Source: Pseudomonadota bacterium (GTDB lineage: Bacteria > Cyanobacteriota > Vampirovibrionia > Obscuribacterales > Obscuribacteraceae). Taken from it: a stretch of 47,320 nucleotides of DNA. The position numbers and the translations under genes were made by a program. Of the stretch, positions 16,261 through 23,897 are shown one piece after another (the stretch's first letter is position 1; every line of letters begins with the position of its first letter). The stretch spans positions 1-47,320 of the forward strand of contig JAJPJO010000553.1 of assembly GCA_021324135.1 (NCBI GenBank). The letters run 5' to 3'. A model generated the notes under the pieces. It made no database searches. It saw nothing but the letters and a program-made list of their open reading frames with translations, and was not told the origin of the DNA.

Positions 16261-17307
16261 ATGGCATCAACAAGCATCCTGGAAGACAGTCCCTTTATAA
16301 AATGCCTGAAACGGGAAACGACGACTTATACCCCCGTTTGGATCATGCGTCAGGCGGGGCGATACATGAGGGAGTATCGCGAAATCCGTTCGCGTGTAGG
16401 CTTTCTGGAATTGTGCAAAACGCCGGATCTGGCGGCTGAAGTTACGGTCATGGCGGTCGAGCAGTTAGGTGTCGATGCCGCGATAATTTTCGCCGACATC
16501 CTCTTGCCTCTCGAGCCTCTGCAATTGCAGCTTCGTTTCTCAAAGGGCGATGGTCCGGTGATCGAAAAGCCGATCAGAACCGGTAAAGATGTCGATGCTC
16601 TGCCGCCTGTCGAACCGCTCGAGAGTCTCGACTTCGTATTCGAGGCGATCAGGTTGAGCTGTCGAGCGCTGGGTAGTCGCGTGCCTTTGATTGGTTTTGC
16701 CGGCGCCCCCTTTACGCTCGCCTCCTATGCCATAGAGGGAGGTGCCAGCAAGAACTACGAGCAGACAAAAGGCTTGATGTACGCAGATGCCGATGCCTGG
16801 CACAAGTTGATGGTCAAGTTAAGCGACATCACTTTTGCGTATCTCAAGGCGCAGATACAAGCCGGGGCGAGCGCGGTGCAGCTCTTCGACAGCTGGGTTG
16901 GGGCTCTGTCGCCGCTCGATTATGAGCGATTTGTCTTGCCGCACATGATCGATTTGATCGGCCGCTTGAAAGGACAGGCGCCGGTAATTTATTTTGGCAC
17001 CATGACTGGTGGCATGCTCGATTTGATGTCCGCCAGCAATGCCGATGTGATTGGCGTGGACTGGCGCGTTCAGCTCGATAAAGCCTGGGCTCAAATCGGG
17101 TACGAACGCGGCATCCAGGGCAATCTCGACCCGCTCGTTTTACTCTCCAATAAAGCAGAGATCGAACGACAAACTCGCATCATACTGGACAAGGCAGCCG
17201 GACGACCGGGTCATATCTTCAATCTCGGTCATGGTGTTTTGCCTGAGACGCCTCCGGAGCATGTGCGATATCTGGTCCAGCTTGTGCATCAACTTACGCA
17301 GCGATAA
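16261..17307 (+). CDS. hemE: Uroporphyrinogen decarboxylase
   Basis: HemE decarboxylates the four acetate side chains of uroporphyrinogen III to give coproporphyrinogen III in heme synthesis. The 348-residue length and motifs fit: P-V-W-I-M-R-Q-A-G-R-Y near residue 25, containing the substrate-binding Arg residues and the family signature, then F-A-D-I-L with the essential Asp, G-F-A-G-A-P-F-T and a C-terminal G-H-G-V-L. No strong ribosome site precedes the ATG. The gene begins a run with the protoporphyrinogen oxidase gene 14 bases further on. Confidence 0.97.
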   Translation: MASTSILEDSPFIKCLKRETTTYTPVWIMRQAGRYMREYREIRSRVGFLELCKTPDLAAEVTVMAVEQLGVDAAIIFADILLPLEPLQLQLRFSKGDGPVIEKPIRTGKDVDALPPVEPLESLDFVFEAIRLSCRALGSRVPLIGFAGAPFTLASYAIEGGASKNYEQTKGLMYADADAWHKLMVKLSDITFAYLKAQIQAGASAVQLFDSWVGALSPLDYERFVLPHMIDLIGRLKGQAPVIYFGTMTGGMLDLMSASNADVIGVDWRVQLDKAWAQIGYERGIQGNLDPLVLLSNKAEIERQTRIILDKAAGRPGHIFNLGHGVLPETPPEHVRYLVQLVHQLTQR

Positions 17308-17321
17308 CCGGGAGCAAAGCA

Positions 17322-18881
17322 GTGCAAGCTCAGTTCAGAGTGGCAGTAGTGGGAGGAGGGATAACCGGACTTGCGGCTGCCCAGAGGCTGATTGAATTGG
17401 CTCGCGGCAATGAAACGGCTCTGGATGTTACCGTATTCGAGAGCGAAAAAAAGATCGGCGGCGTCATTCAGACCGTTCGCGATCGCGGCTTTGTGATGGA
17501 GCTCGGACCTGATTCGATTTTTACGGCCAAGAAATGTGCGCTTGGTTTATTCTCGAGGCTGAGACTCTCTGATTCCGTGTTGCCCACGAGCCAGGAGAAC
17601 CGCAAATCGCTCGTCGCGTACAACGGCAAGCTTCATGCCCTGCCGGAAGGCTTCGTCATGGTGGCACCATCCAAACTCGTTCCTTTTGCTGCCTCATCGC
17701 TGATGTCACCGCTGGGCAAGGTGCGTATGGCACTAGATATGGTGCTGCCTGCCAAGACTGATCTGGAGGATGAAACGGTCGAGGCCTTTATTCGACGGCG
17801 TTTGGGACGCGAGGCTCTCGAGCGCGTCGCTCAGCCCATGGTTGGCGGAATTTATGTTGGTGATGTGGCCCAATTGAGTGCCCAATCCACCCTGGAGCGT
17901 TTCGTTTCTATGGAACGAACGCACGGCAGCATTATCAAAGGGCTGATGGCCGAGAAAAGCAAAAAAGAGTCGGCGGCTGCGCCGGACGACGGCACTGTCA
18001 GCGGTGCGCGTTATTCATTGTTTGTCACCCTCAAAAATGGTCTGGGCACCCTTATCGACCGGCTCGAGGAGGAGCTGAGCGGTTCGGCGGCTAAAAATTG
18101 CCAGGCTCAGCTTTCAGCTGGAGGCGATGGCTGCACAATCACCGGCGATCGAGCACCGACGAAGTGCCGCATTTTAAAAAACTGCCGAATCATACGCCTG
18201 GAGCGAACAGCTGAAGGGCTCTGGTGTTTGCTGAACGACTCGGGTGAGCGCCAGGTTTTCAACGCGGTAATTTTTGCTAACCCCGCCCCCATCGCCGGCC
18301 GAATCGTGGCGCCGGTAGATGCTGAAATTGCCGCCGCGCTCGCTTCAATCAAATTCGCCTCGTCTTGTGTGATCAACTTCCTGTTTCGGCGCAGTGCCCT
18401 GCCGCGCCCGCTGAGCGGATTTGGATTCGTTGTGCCTCAAAGCCAGAGAAGATCGATTCTGGCAGCCAGCTTCTCAAGTATGAAATACTCGGGTCGAGCC
18501 CCTCAGGATCACGTGGTTATCCGGGCGTTTATCGGCGGCGTGCTCGACGAGCATTTGTTGCATCAGGAAGATTCTAAGTTGATAGAACTTGCCAGGCAGG
18601 ACCTCGCCTACTATCTTGGAATAAAGGAGAGGGAAGAGTTCAGCCATTTGAGTCGGTGGGTAGAATCCATGCCACAGTACACGGTCGGTCACCATTTGCG
18701 CGTCGAGCGCTTGCAGAAGCAAGCTCAAGAGCGCCTGCCCGGAATATATTTCGCCGGCAACTCGTATGCCGGTGTTGGCATTCCGGATTGTATTATGAGC
18801 GGCGAGCGTTCGGCCGGCATGTGCATGCAGTATGCTTATGCGCAGACTTCAGCAAGGAAGATGGAAACGGTGAGCTTATGA
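17322..18881 (+). CDS. hemG: Protoporphyrinogen/coproporphyrinogen oxidase, HemY type
   Basis: The FAD-dependent enzyme oxidises the porphyrinogen to the porphyrin late in heme synthesis. The GTG start at 17322 has GGGAGC upstream. The N-terminal G-G-G-I-T-G-L-A-A and the E-S-E-K-x-x-G-G-V pattern bind FAD; G-P-D-S-I follows as in the family, and the C-terminal G-N-S-Y-A-G-V-G-I-P-D-C motif is characteristic. At 519 residues it is about 40-60 longer than usual, with extra segments at about 205-230 and 245-290, some Cys-containing. The symbol hemG is used for HemY-type enzymes too (also hemY/cgoX). The stop overlaps the next start as ATGA, so translation is probably coupled. Confidence 0.92.
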   Translation: MQAQFRVAVVGGGITGLAAAQRLIELARGNETALDVTVFESEKKIGGVIQTVRDRGFVMELGPDSIFTAKKCALGLFSRLRLSDSVLPTSQENRKSLVAYNGKLHALPEGFVMVAPSKLVPFAASSLMSPLGKVRMALDMVLPAKTDLEDETVEAFIRRRLGREALERVAQPMVGGIYVGDVAQLSAQSTLERFVSMERTHGSIIKGLMAEKSKKESAAAPDDGTVSGARYSLFVTLKNGLGTLIDRLEEELSGSAAKNCQAQLSAGGDGCTITGDRAPTKCRILKNCRIIRLERTAEGLWCLLNDSGERQVFNAVIFANPAPIAGRIVAPVDAEIAAALASIKFASSCVINFLFRRSALPRPLSGFGFVVPQSQRRSILAASFSSMKYSGRAPQDHVVIRAFIGGVLDEHLLHQEDSKLIELARQDLAYYLGIKEREEFSHLSRWVESMPQYTVGHHLRVERLQKQAQERLPGIYFAGNSYAGVGIPDCIMSGERSAGMCMQYAYAQTSARKMETVSL

Positions 18882-20545
18882 CGAACGACGAGGGGCCAGG
18901 TAAGAAAAAACGCAGCGGCTCTTGGGCAAAGCTCTCCGGTGGGCCGGTTCTTGCCTGCATAGACATGGGAACGAACTCCTTCCACATGATTGTTTGCCGG
19001 GCGACCAAGGACAAGGATGACTTCGAAATCATCACAAGGGTTAAGGAAATCGCGCCATTCTTCAGGCGATCGCTGGTCGCTCACTATATAGATGAAGCGG
19101 CTTTGCAAACGGCTAAGCGGATTCTGCAGGACATGCTCAAGCAAGCCTACTCTAAAGGGGCCACTGATGTTGTGGCGGTGGCTACGTCGGCTGTGCGTGA
19201 ATCGAGAAACGGATTTGAAGCGCTCGAGAAAATTCGTGGCGAGCTAAAATTAGACGCCCGCACGATATCCGGCAAGGAGGAGGCGCGGCTCATTTATCTT
19301 GGGGTCTTGTTCAGCATGCCGCAGCTGGAGGGACGTTTTACAATCGTTGATATCGGGGGCGGTAGCACTGAGATTATCGCCGCTGACCGGCACAAATGTT
19401 ACTTCGCCGAGTCGTACAAGCTGGGGAGTGCCCGTTTGACTCAGCGTTTCTTCAAGAAGGGCTTACCGAGTGCCGAGAACTTGAAGGAGATGCACGGTGA
19501 GGTAATCGGCATGTTGAAGCCGGCCGCTGCGCGGATCGAAGCAACGGGTGGCTACAGTCGTCTGATTGGCACCTCCGGCACGATTCAGGCACTGGCTAAA
19601 ATCGATCGCGTCCGCATGGGCCGCACGTCCGAGCCGCTGCATGGTTGGCGCATGCCGCTCGAGAGGCTGGAGGAGATTGTCGCCACAATCGAAAAGTATG
19701 CCGCCAGTGGTGAGCGCATAAAGGGTGTTTCTTCCGATAGGAGTGAAACGATCCTGGCGGGCGCCATTGTTCTTCTTGAAACGATGCGGGCTTTGTCGGC
19801 CAGCGATATAACCTACTGTTCCTCCGCCCTGCGAGAAGGAGTGGTTGTCGATCGATTTTTGCAAACTGGTTGGTTGAATGGATCTCTGCGCAGTCATAGC
19901 GATCCCCGGTCGGAGAGCGTCCATTATTTGCTGGAGAAATATGGCTGCAGCTTCGAGCATGCCGAGCAGGTTGCGAAGCTGGCTCGGACCATATTCCAGC
20001 AAACCAAAGGGCTGTTGCACGACCACGATGAAGAGGTCGGTCACATTTTGTGGTCGGCGGCGATGCTGCATGATGTAGGAACATTCATTGCCCGAAATGG
20101 TCACCACAAGCACAGCTATTATCTGATTAAACACGCGGGTCTGCTTGGACATTCAGAAGAGCAGGTCGAGATGATTGCATCAGTTGCACGTTATCACCGT
20201 GGAGCTGCACCTAAGGAGTCACATGAAGCCTGGCAGTTCCTCTTGCCCAACATGAAGCCGATTGTGCAGGACCTGGCGGCCATACTGCGCATCGCTGAGG
20301 CTCTCGATCGAAGCCATCGCCAGGTCATTCAAGATATACGCGTCATGATGGATCCATACAATACAAATGGCGGACAGGGATCGAAGGGCTCGCCGCGCAT
20401 CCTCTCGCTTGTGCCGATATTGAAAGCCGGAGAAAGCTGCCGAGCCGAGACCTGGGCTTTGAACGAGAAAAAGGAATACTTCGAGTTACACTTTGGAGTG
20501 AAAATCCAGATGCTCGTCGAGGCATCACAGGCAGTGGCAAAGTAA
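18878..20545 (+). CDS. ppx: Exopolyphosphatase/guanosine pentaphosphate phosphohydrolase (Ppx/GppA family)
   Basis: The enzyme hydrolyses terminal phosphate from polyphosphate or converts pppGpp to ppGpp; sequence alone does not separate these. From the ATG at 18878 it has 555 residues; the frame is open further upstream only inside the preceding gene. The ASKHA-fold motifs are present: D-M-G-T-N-S-F-H (phosphate loop 1), V-D-I-G-G-G-S-T-E (loop 2) and G-T-S-G-T near residue 230. The C-terminal third carries an HD-like helical domain with A-A-M-L-H-D-V-G and a following H-x-x-x-S. The 4-base overlap with hemG suggests coupled expression. The stop codon lies inside the first unit of a tandem repeat. 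Confidence 0.9.
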   Translation: MTNDEGPGKKKRSGSWAKLSGGPVLACIDMGTNSFHMIVCRATKDKDDFEIITRVKEIAPFFRRSLVAHYIDEAALQTAKRILQDMLKQAYSKGATDVVAVATSAVRESRNGFEALEKIRGELKLDARTISGKEEARLIYLGVLFSMPQLEGRFTIVDIGGGSTEIIAADRHKCYFAESYKLGSARLTQRFFKKGLPSAENLKEMHGEVIGMLKPAAARIEATGGYSRLIGTSGTIQALAKIDRVRMGRTSEPLHGWRMPLERLEEIVATIEKYAASGERIKGVSSDRSETILAGAIVLLETMRALSASDITYCSSALREGVVVDRFLQTGWLNGSLRSHSDPRSESVHYLLEKYGCSFEHAEQVAKLARTIFQQTKGLLHDHDEEVGHILWSAAMLHDVGTFIARNGHHKHSYYLIKHAGLLGHSEEQVEMIASVARYHRGAAPKESHEAWQFLLPNMKPIVQDLAAILRIAEALDRSHRQVIQDIRVMMDPYNTNGGQGSKGSPRILSLVPILKAGESCRAETWALNEKKEYFELHFGVKIQMLVEASQAVAK

Positions 20546-20653
20546 GCTTAATGCGGCAGAGAAGCTTAATGCAGCAGAAAAGGCTTAATGCAGCAGAGAA
20601 GCATAATGCGGCCATCTAAGCTTAATGCGGCAAAGAAGCCTAATGCAGCAAAG
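20544..20653. repeat. Six tandem 18-bp repeats at the 3' ends of ppx and the MBL-fold gene
   Basis: Six units of AAGCTTAATGCGGCAGAG or close variants start at 20544, 20562, 20580, 20599, 20618 and 20636; the third and fourth are 19 bp. The first unit contains the ppx stop codon and the last overlaps the end of the convergent hydrolase gene. Units 1-2 read K-L-N-A-A-E and units 5-6 K-L-N-A-A-K in phases that differ because of the two single-base insertions. Confidence 0.9.
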
Positions 20654-21356
20654 AAAGCAAATCAGCGACTGCATCACGCGATCGATAGGCAGCGCCGTGC
20701 CCAGGCAAAAGCAAAGAAGAAGGGAAGCGCTTATATTTGCTGAAGCTCTCCTTGAGCCTGTCACAATCCAGGGTGAACCACGAAAAATTGAGGCGTAAAC
20801 GCAGCCATCCATTGCTTGCGTTATCGCCGACAAATAGTGCCTTCCTTTTCTCGGACCAGAGGCTGATGCTTCCTGGCGTATGCCCGGGTGTGTGTATTAC
20901 ATGCAGAGTTCCCACTATCTGATTATCTTCCAGCGCCAGTACGTTTTTCACAGGAGAGGGATTGAGAATGCCTATTCTATCGGCAGTTGAGTGCAGCAAT
21001 CGCGACTCGATTGATCCCGGCAGACTGGCCATGCTTTTCGTTCCATTTATATATTTCACGTCTTCTTTGTGCGCATACACGGTTGCCCCTGTGGCTTCGG
21101 ACAGAGCAGCTGCTGAGCCGGCGTGATCGGGGTGTGCGTGTGTGATGATGATTTTTCTCAACGGCTGCCCTGTTCTCTCGACGGTATCGAGTATGGTGCC
21201 ATGGTTCCAACTGTTCCCCGTATCAACAAGCACTAGCCCATCTGACTCTTGATATAACCAACAATTGGTCGAGGTCGGAAAATTGAACCCAATCTGCCAG
21301 AGCCCATCCTCAATCAGCTCTACTCTATGGTGAATGTCTTTGTGCAAAATGGTCAT
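20640..21356 (-). CDS. Metallo-beta-lactamase-fold hydrolase
   Basis: The product has 238 residues from an ATG at 21356 with AGGGGGCAG upstream. The metal motif H-A-H-P-D-H-A-G lies near residue 74, followed by H-T-P-G-H-T-P-G, V-G-D-N and L-P-G-H-G, the normal set for a two-metal site. The fold covers glyoxalase II, lactonases and other thioester or phosphodiester hydrolases; this one looks closest to general MBL hydrolases and the substrate cannot be assigned. The C-terminal codons lie in the tandem-repeat tract, so the final residues may be recently altered. Confidence 0.9.
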   Translation of the reverse strand: MTILHKDIHHRVELIEDGLWQIGFNFPTSTNCWLYQESDGLVLVDTGNSWNHGTILDTVERTGQPLRKIIITHAHPDHAGSAAALSEATGATVYAHKEDVKYINGTKSMASLPGSIESRLLHSTADRIGILNPSPVKNVLALEDNQIVGTLHVIHTPGHTPGSISLWSEKRKALFVGDNASNGWLRLRLNFSWFTLDCDRLKESFSKYKRFPSSLLLPGHGAAYRSRDAVADLLSLLH

Positions 21357-21415
21357 CTCTGCCCCCTGACTTTAGCTTAGCGCCTGACCTGGAGGCTGCG
21401 CGACGGAATCTTCAG

Positions 21416-21865
21416 TTAATGAACTGAAGGACTTTTTCGCCTCTCTGAGCGAAGAACTAGTTCCTGGCGAAGGAGGGCAGCAATCGCCATTGCTCTGTCA
21501 AGCCGAATCGCTGCATAATTTGAGCTTTCATAGCGCGAGATTTGAGCTGAATGCGTATTCATCGCGTTGGCTAAATCACACTGTGACCAGCCTACGGCTA
21601 TTCGAGCCCTTATCAGATAGCCGGGAACTGAAGAAAAATTCTCCAGCGCCGCAGCCAGATCCGTGAAGTCCAATTGCATTGATTCATATTCATCGATGTC
21701 TGAAGCCAGCTTCTGCATGACGTCATCAAGGTTGGCTTTGACTCCAATATGATGAGGCTGATCTATTGCGAAGTTGCGAACCATATTATCCACTCTTCTG
21801 CTCAGCGCAGTGAGACCGGCGAGCTGCCGCCTGCTGTAGCGATATTGCTTGCTGCTCTTAATCAT
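21416..21865 (-). CDS. XRE-family HTH regulator of the HigA-like antitoxin type
   Basis: The product has 149 residues from the ATG at 21865, chosen because GGAGG lies four bases before it and M-I-K-S-S-K-Q-Y-R-Y matches the usual N-terminus (M-I-K-x-x-x-Q-Y-R-x) of this antitoxin-like group; the frame is open to 21928. Residues 15-75 are helical. The XRE helix-turn-helix occupies about 92-140 (I-R-A-R-I-A-V-G-W-S-Q then a turn, then H-S-A-Q-I-S-R-Y-E). No toxin gene adjoins it. Four operator-like motifs lie 125-265 bp upstream, consistent with autoregulation, though that is inference. Confidence 0.8.
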   Translation of the reverse strand: MIKSSKQYRYSRRQLAGLTALSRRVDNMVRNFAIDQPHHIGVKANLDDVMQKLASDIDEYESMQLDFTDLAAALENFSSVPGYLIRARIAVGWSQCDLANAMNTHSAQISRYESSNYAAIRLDRAMAIAALLRQELVLRSERRKSPSVH

Positions 21866-21989
21866 GCCGCCTCCAATAGTTTGTTGCATCCTATTTGGAT
21901 AAACGAATGGAGCCGGCAAAAAGTTCAATGAGAGCAGGAGTTTTAATCTGATTTGTCGTCGCGGTGGTCCTAGCCCCTCAACAGCCCTT

Positions 21990-22129
21990 TAATCGTTATG
22001 ACGATTAGATCAAAGTTCTTGGCAATTGTGATGACAAGATGCGTCTGAAAGCTCAGTGTCCTTGAGCCTTTCGGGACTCGATTGTCATGAGCAGAATATG
22101 CGTGTTTGACGTAATCGTCATATCAATTA
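21990..22129. promoter_or_regulatory. Cluster of four related palindromic motifs, candidate operator array
   Basis: Motif 1 is a perfect inverted repeat, TAATCGT-tatg-ACGATTA (21990-22007). Related copies are AATTGTGATGACAA (22024-22037), GATTGTCATGA (22080-22090) and TAATCGTCATATCAATTA (22112-22129). Their cores begin at 21991, 22024, 22080 and 22113, giving spacings of 33, 56 and 33 bp. They lie upstream of the XRE gene, whose product is the natural candidate to bind them. Between 21866 and 22191 I see no gene. Confidence 0.5.
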
Positions 22130-22191
22130 AAGCACTTCAGAGGCGGTGCATAGATCAGCTCTGAGGGCTCGATGTAAAGAGCCCAGGCAAG

Positions 22192-22310
22192 CATGTGAAG
22201 ACCCTGAGGAAGCACACGTGAAGGATCCTGAGGAAGTACATGCGAAGGGCCCTGAAGAAGCACATGTGAAGGACCCTGAAGAAGTACATGCGAGGGGCCC
22301 TGAGGAGTAT
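22192..22310. repeat. Five tandem 24-bp repeats between the XRE gene and a lipoprotein gene
   Basis: Units begin at 22192 (23 bp), 22215, 22239, 22263 and 22287 and follow CAYGYGAAGGRYCCTGARGA plus four more bases. On the plus strand they read as an octapeptide H-[VA]-[KR]-[DG]-P-E-E-[AV]. The block lies just past the stop of the lipoprotein gene. No reliable start or ribosome site for a plus-strand gene is seen. Confidence 0.85.
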
Positions 22311-22335
22311 GGTTGCGATACCGTCCGCGGTGCTG

Positions 22336-23133
22336 TTACTTGCCGCGCGTTGTATCAGTGGTCGGACCTGTACTGGTAGTTGAGTTAGTGGTTGGACCCC
22401 TATTTGTGTTTGCACTATTGGTCGGTCCATTGCCGGTGCTTCCATTACTCGTGCTCGCAGAAGCACTCGAGCTAACCTTGGTCGTAGCAGCACTCGGGCT
22501 ACCCTGGGTGGTAGTAGCACTCGGGCTGTCCTGGGTGGTAGCAGCACTCGGGCTGCCCTGGGTGGTAGCAGCACTCGGGCTGCCCTGGGTGGTAGCAGCA
22601 CTCGGGCTAACCTGGTTGGTAGCAGCATTCGGGCTACCCTGGGTGGTAGCAGCACTCGGGTTACCCTGGGTGGTAGCACCGCCTGTGGTGGTGCTGCTGA
22701 CGGACTCTTCGCCGGGTATCTTCTTTCCTGGTGCCCATGGTCCGTCTGGGTCTGGTTTATGCGCGTTGGGGGTTTCCAGTCCGTAGCACTTCTCACCTAT
22801 GTAGTCGATCGTGTCGTAGACGTGCGCCTTTTGGATAAGCAATTCATCGGGTACCGTTACTTTGAATTCGTCTTCCAGAGCTTTCTTCAGCGCTTGTGCT
22901 TTAGCAGGCTTCGTGTCGTTTATCCCTATTGAGAGAAGATCGGCTGTCGGAGCCAGTGAATCGACCGGGCGTTTCAAGACGCGTGCGTAGACATTCAGGA
23001 CGCGGTGCTGAACTTTGTACAGCTTAGAGTCGTATTTCGAATCGGAGCAACTGCAAAACAGAAGGCAGGCAAAGGCAGCAGAAGCCAGCAAATGGCTCAA
23101 TACTTTGAAGGGATGGAATGTCGAATTGGACAT
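22336..23133 (-). CDS. Putative lipoprotein with acyl-carrier-protein-like domain and Ser/Thr repeat tail
   Basis: The product has 265 residues. The hydrophobic N-terminus ends in L-L-F-C-S-C, giving a lipobox-like site at Cys27 or Cys29, so export and lipid anchoring are likely though the lipobox is not ideal. Residues 41-115 resemble an acyl carrier protein: A-L-E-D-E-F-K-V-T-V-P-D and the closing D-T-I-D-Y-I match the family. The D-S-L motif with the phosphopantetheine serine is absent; the region reads G-I-N-D-T-K-P, so it should not carry the normal prosthetic group. Residues 157-219 are seven nine-residue [GVD]-[SN]-P-S-A-A-T-T-Q units, then a Ser/Thr/Asn tail. Such a tail may be a wall-spanning stalk. 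Confidence 0.65.
   Translation of the reverse strand: MSNSTFHPFKVLSHLLASAAFACLLFCSCSDSKYDSKLYKVQHRVLNVYARVLKRPVDSLAPTADLLSIGINDTKPAKAQALKKALEDEFKVTVPDELLIQKAHVYDTIDYIGEKCYGLETPNAHKPDPDGPWAPGKKIPGEESVSSTTTGGATTQGNPSAATTQGSPNAATNQVSPSAATTQGSPSAATTQGSPSAATTQDSPSATTTQGSPSAATTKVSSSASASTSNGSTGNGPTNSANTNRGPTTNSTTSTGPTTDTTRGK
22477..22665. repeat. 27-bp coding minisatellite, (G-S-P-S-A-A-T-T-Q)7
   Basis: Seven 27-bp copies in the lipoprotein gene encode nine-residue Ser/Thr/Pro units; the middle copies are nearly identical in DNA, suggesting recent expansion. An eroded copy (V-S-S-S-A-S-A-S-T) follows. Confidence 0.85.
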
Positions 23134-23240
23134 GTATCTCTTGCCGCGGCGCTAACTAAGCTACGTTTTACCACGAGCAAACTAGCTTCGCAATAACAGA
23201 GAAATGGCGATGGGTGTTAGTTCGGGCGATAGGTTAGAGG

Positions 23241-23897
23241 CTAAATCCGCTTATTGTCTTTGTCGGCGACGCTGCTGTGAGTTTTCTCAGCCATTCTTTT
23301 GACGTTGCCGAGACGCTTTGCCAGCTTCTTTGAAGTGACTGAATTCATCATTCCTCTCGGGACTGGAATGCCGAGATCCAGGTGCGTCGATAGTTCTAGA
23401 ATTGTCTGCTTGCCGTCGTTGGTTGGAGTTAAGACCCAGCTTCCCTCCATCGCTTTGAAGCGGTCGGACTTCAACAATTTATAGTCGATACGCTTATAGG
23501 GAACCTCGGAGTTGTGCATCTCGCACACCGATGTGCCAATCACCGGAATGAGCACGAACTTTTGCTCCAAACGGCACTCATGCTCACCCTGCTCTAAAAC
23601 TTTGCTGTAGGCGAGGTCGGGATCATTTTTCCGTTCTTCATGAACCGTAGTCCAGACAAGCTCGGGCGGCGCATTTATTACTGTCTTGCCTGTAACCCAG
23701 GTCTTATTGCCATCACGCTTCTCGCTTGTGATCACCGTTTCGCCCTTCTGCGATGACTGTTGCTCACCCGGACATCTGAAAAACGATAGGCCGTCCTTTG
23801 CCTGAGCCGCATCGATCGAGCAGCCGGCTAAGACAAGAAAGGCTGAAACAGTGGCAGCAATGCCGTTCTTCAGTTTTAAATGTGCCTTGAGCTTCAA
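23241..23897 (-). CDS. Lipoprotein with a START-like (SRPBCC) domain
   Basis: The product has 218 residues with a clear lipoprotein signal: hydrophobic stretch then L-A-G-C, Cys26 being the lipidated residue. From about residue 60 the sequence fits the SRPBCC/polyketide-cyclase fold: T-G-K-T-V-I-N-A-P-P-E-L-V-W-T-T-V, a central strand set, and the long C-terminal helix (T-S-K-K-L-A-K-R-L-G-N-V-K). Such domains hold hydrophobic ligands; members include COQ10-like proteins. Ligand and partner are unknown. It lies 107 bases upstream of the ACP-like lipoprotein gene on the same strand, and the two may be co-expressed. Confidence 0.7.
   Translation of the reverse strand: MKLKAHLKLKNGIAATVSAFLVLAGCSIDAAQAKDGLSFFRCPGEQQSSQKGETVITSEKRDGNKTWVTGKTVINAPPELVWTTVHEERKNDPDLAYSKVLEQGEHECRLEQKFVLIPVIGTSVCEMHNSEVPYKRIDYKLLKSDRFKAMEGSWVLTPTNDGKQTILELSTHLDLGIPVPRGMMNSVTSKKLAKRLGNVKRMAEKTHSSVADKDNKRI

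Noticed and set aside
20544-20653. CRISPR array
   Set aside because: The units are contiguous with no spacers, and no cas genes are present. The same applies to the tracts at 22192-22310 and 24151-24258.
20588-20743. 51-codon plus-strand frame, Lys/Ala-rich, starting inside the 18-bp repeats
   Set aside because: No ribosome site and it runs antisense into the MBL-fold gene. It is kept only as a hint of an eroded ppx tail.
21416-21928. Toxin-antitoxin pair around the XRE regulator
   Set aside because: The regulator is antitoxin-like, but the flanking genes are an MBL-fold hydrolase and a lipoprotein, and no small toxin-like frame adjoins it.
22155-22796. 213-codon minus-strand frame rich in L-L-P-P-R repeats
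   Set aside because: It overlaps the lipoprotein gene in another phase; it arises because the coding repeat unit is a multiple of three.
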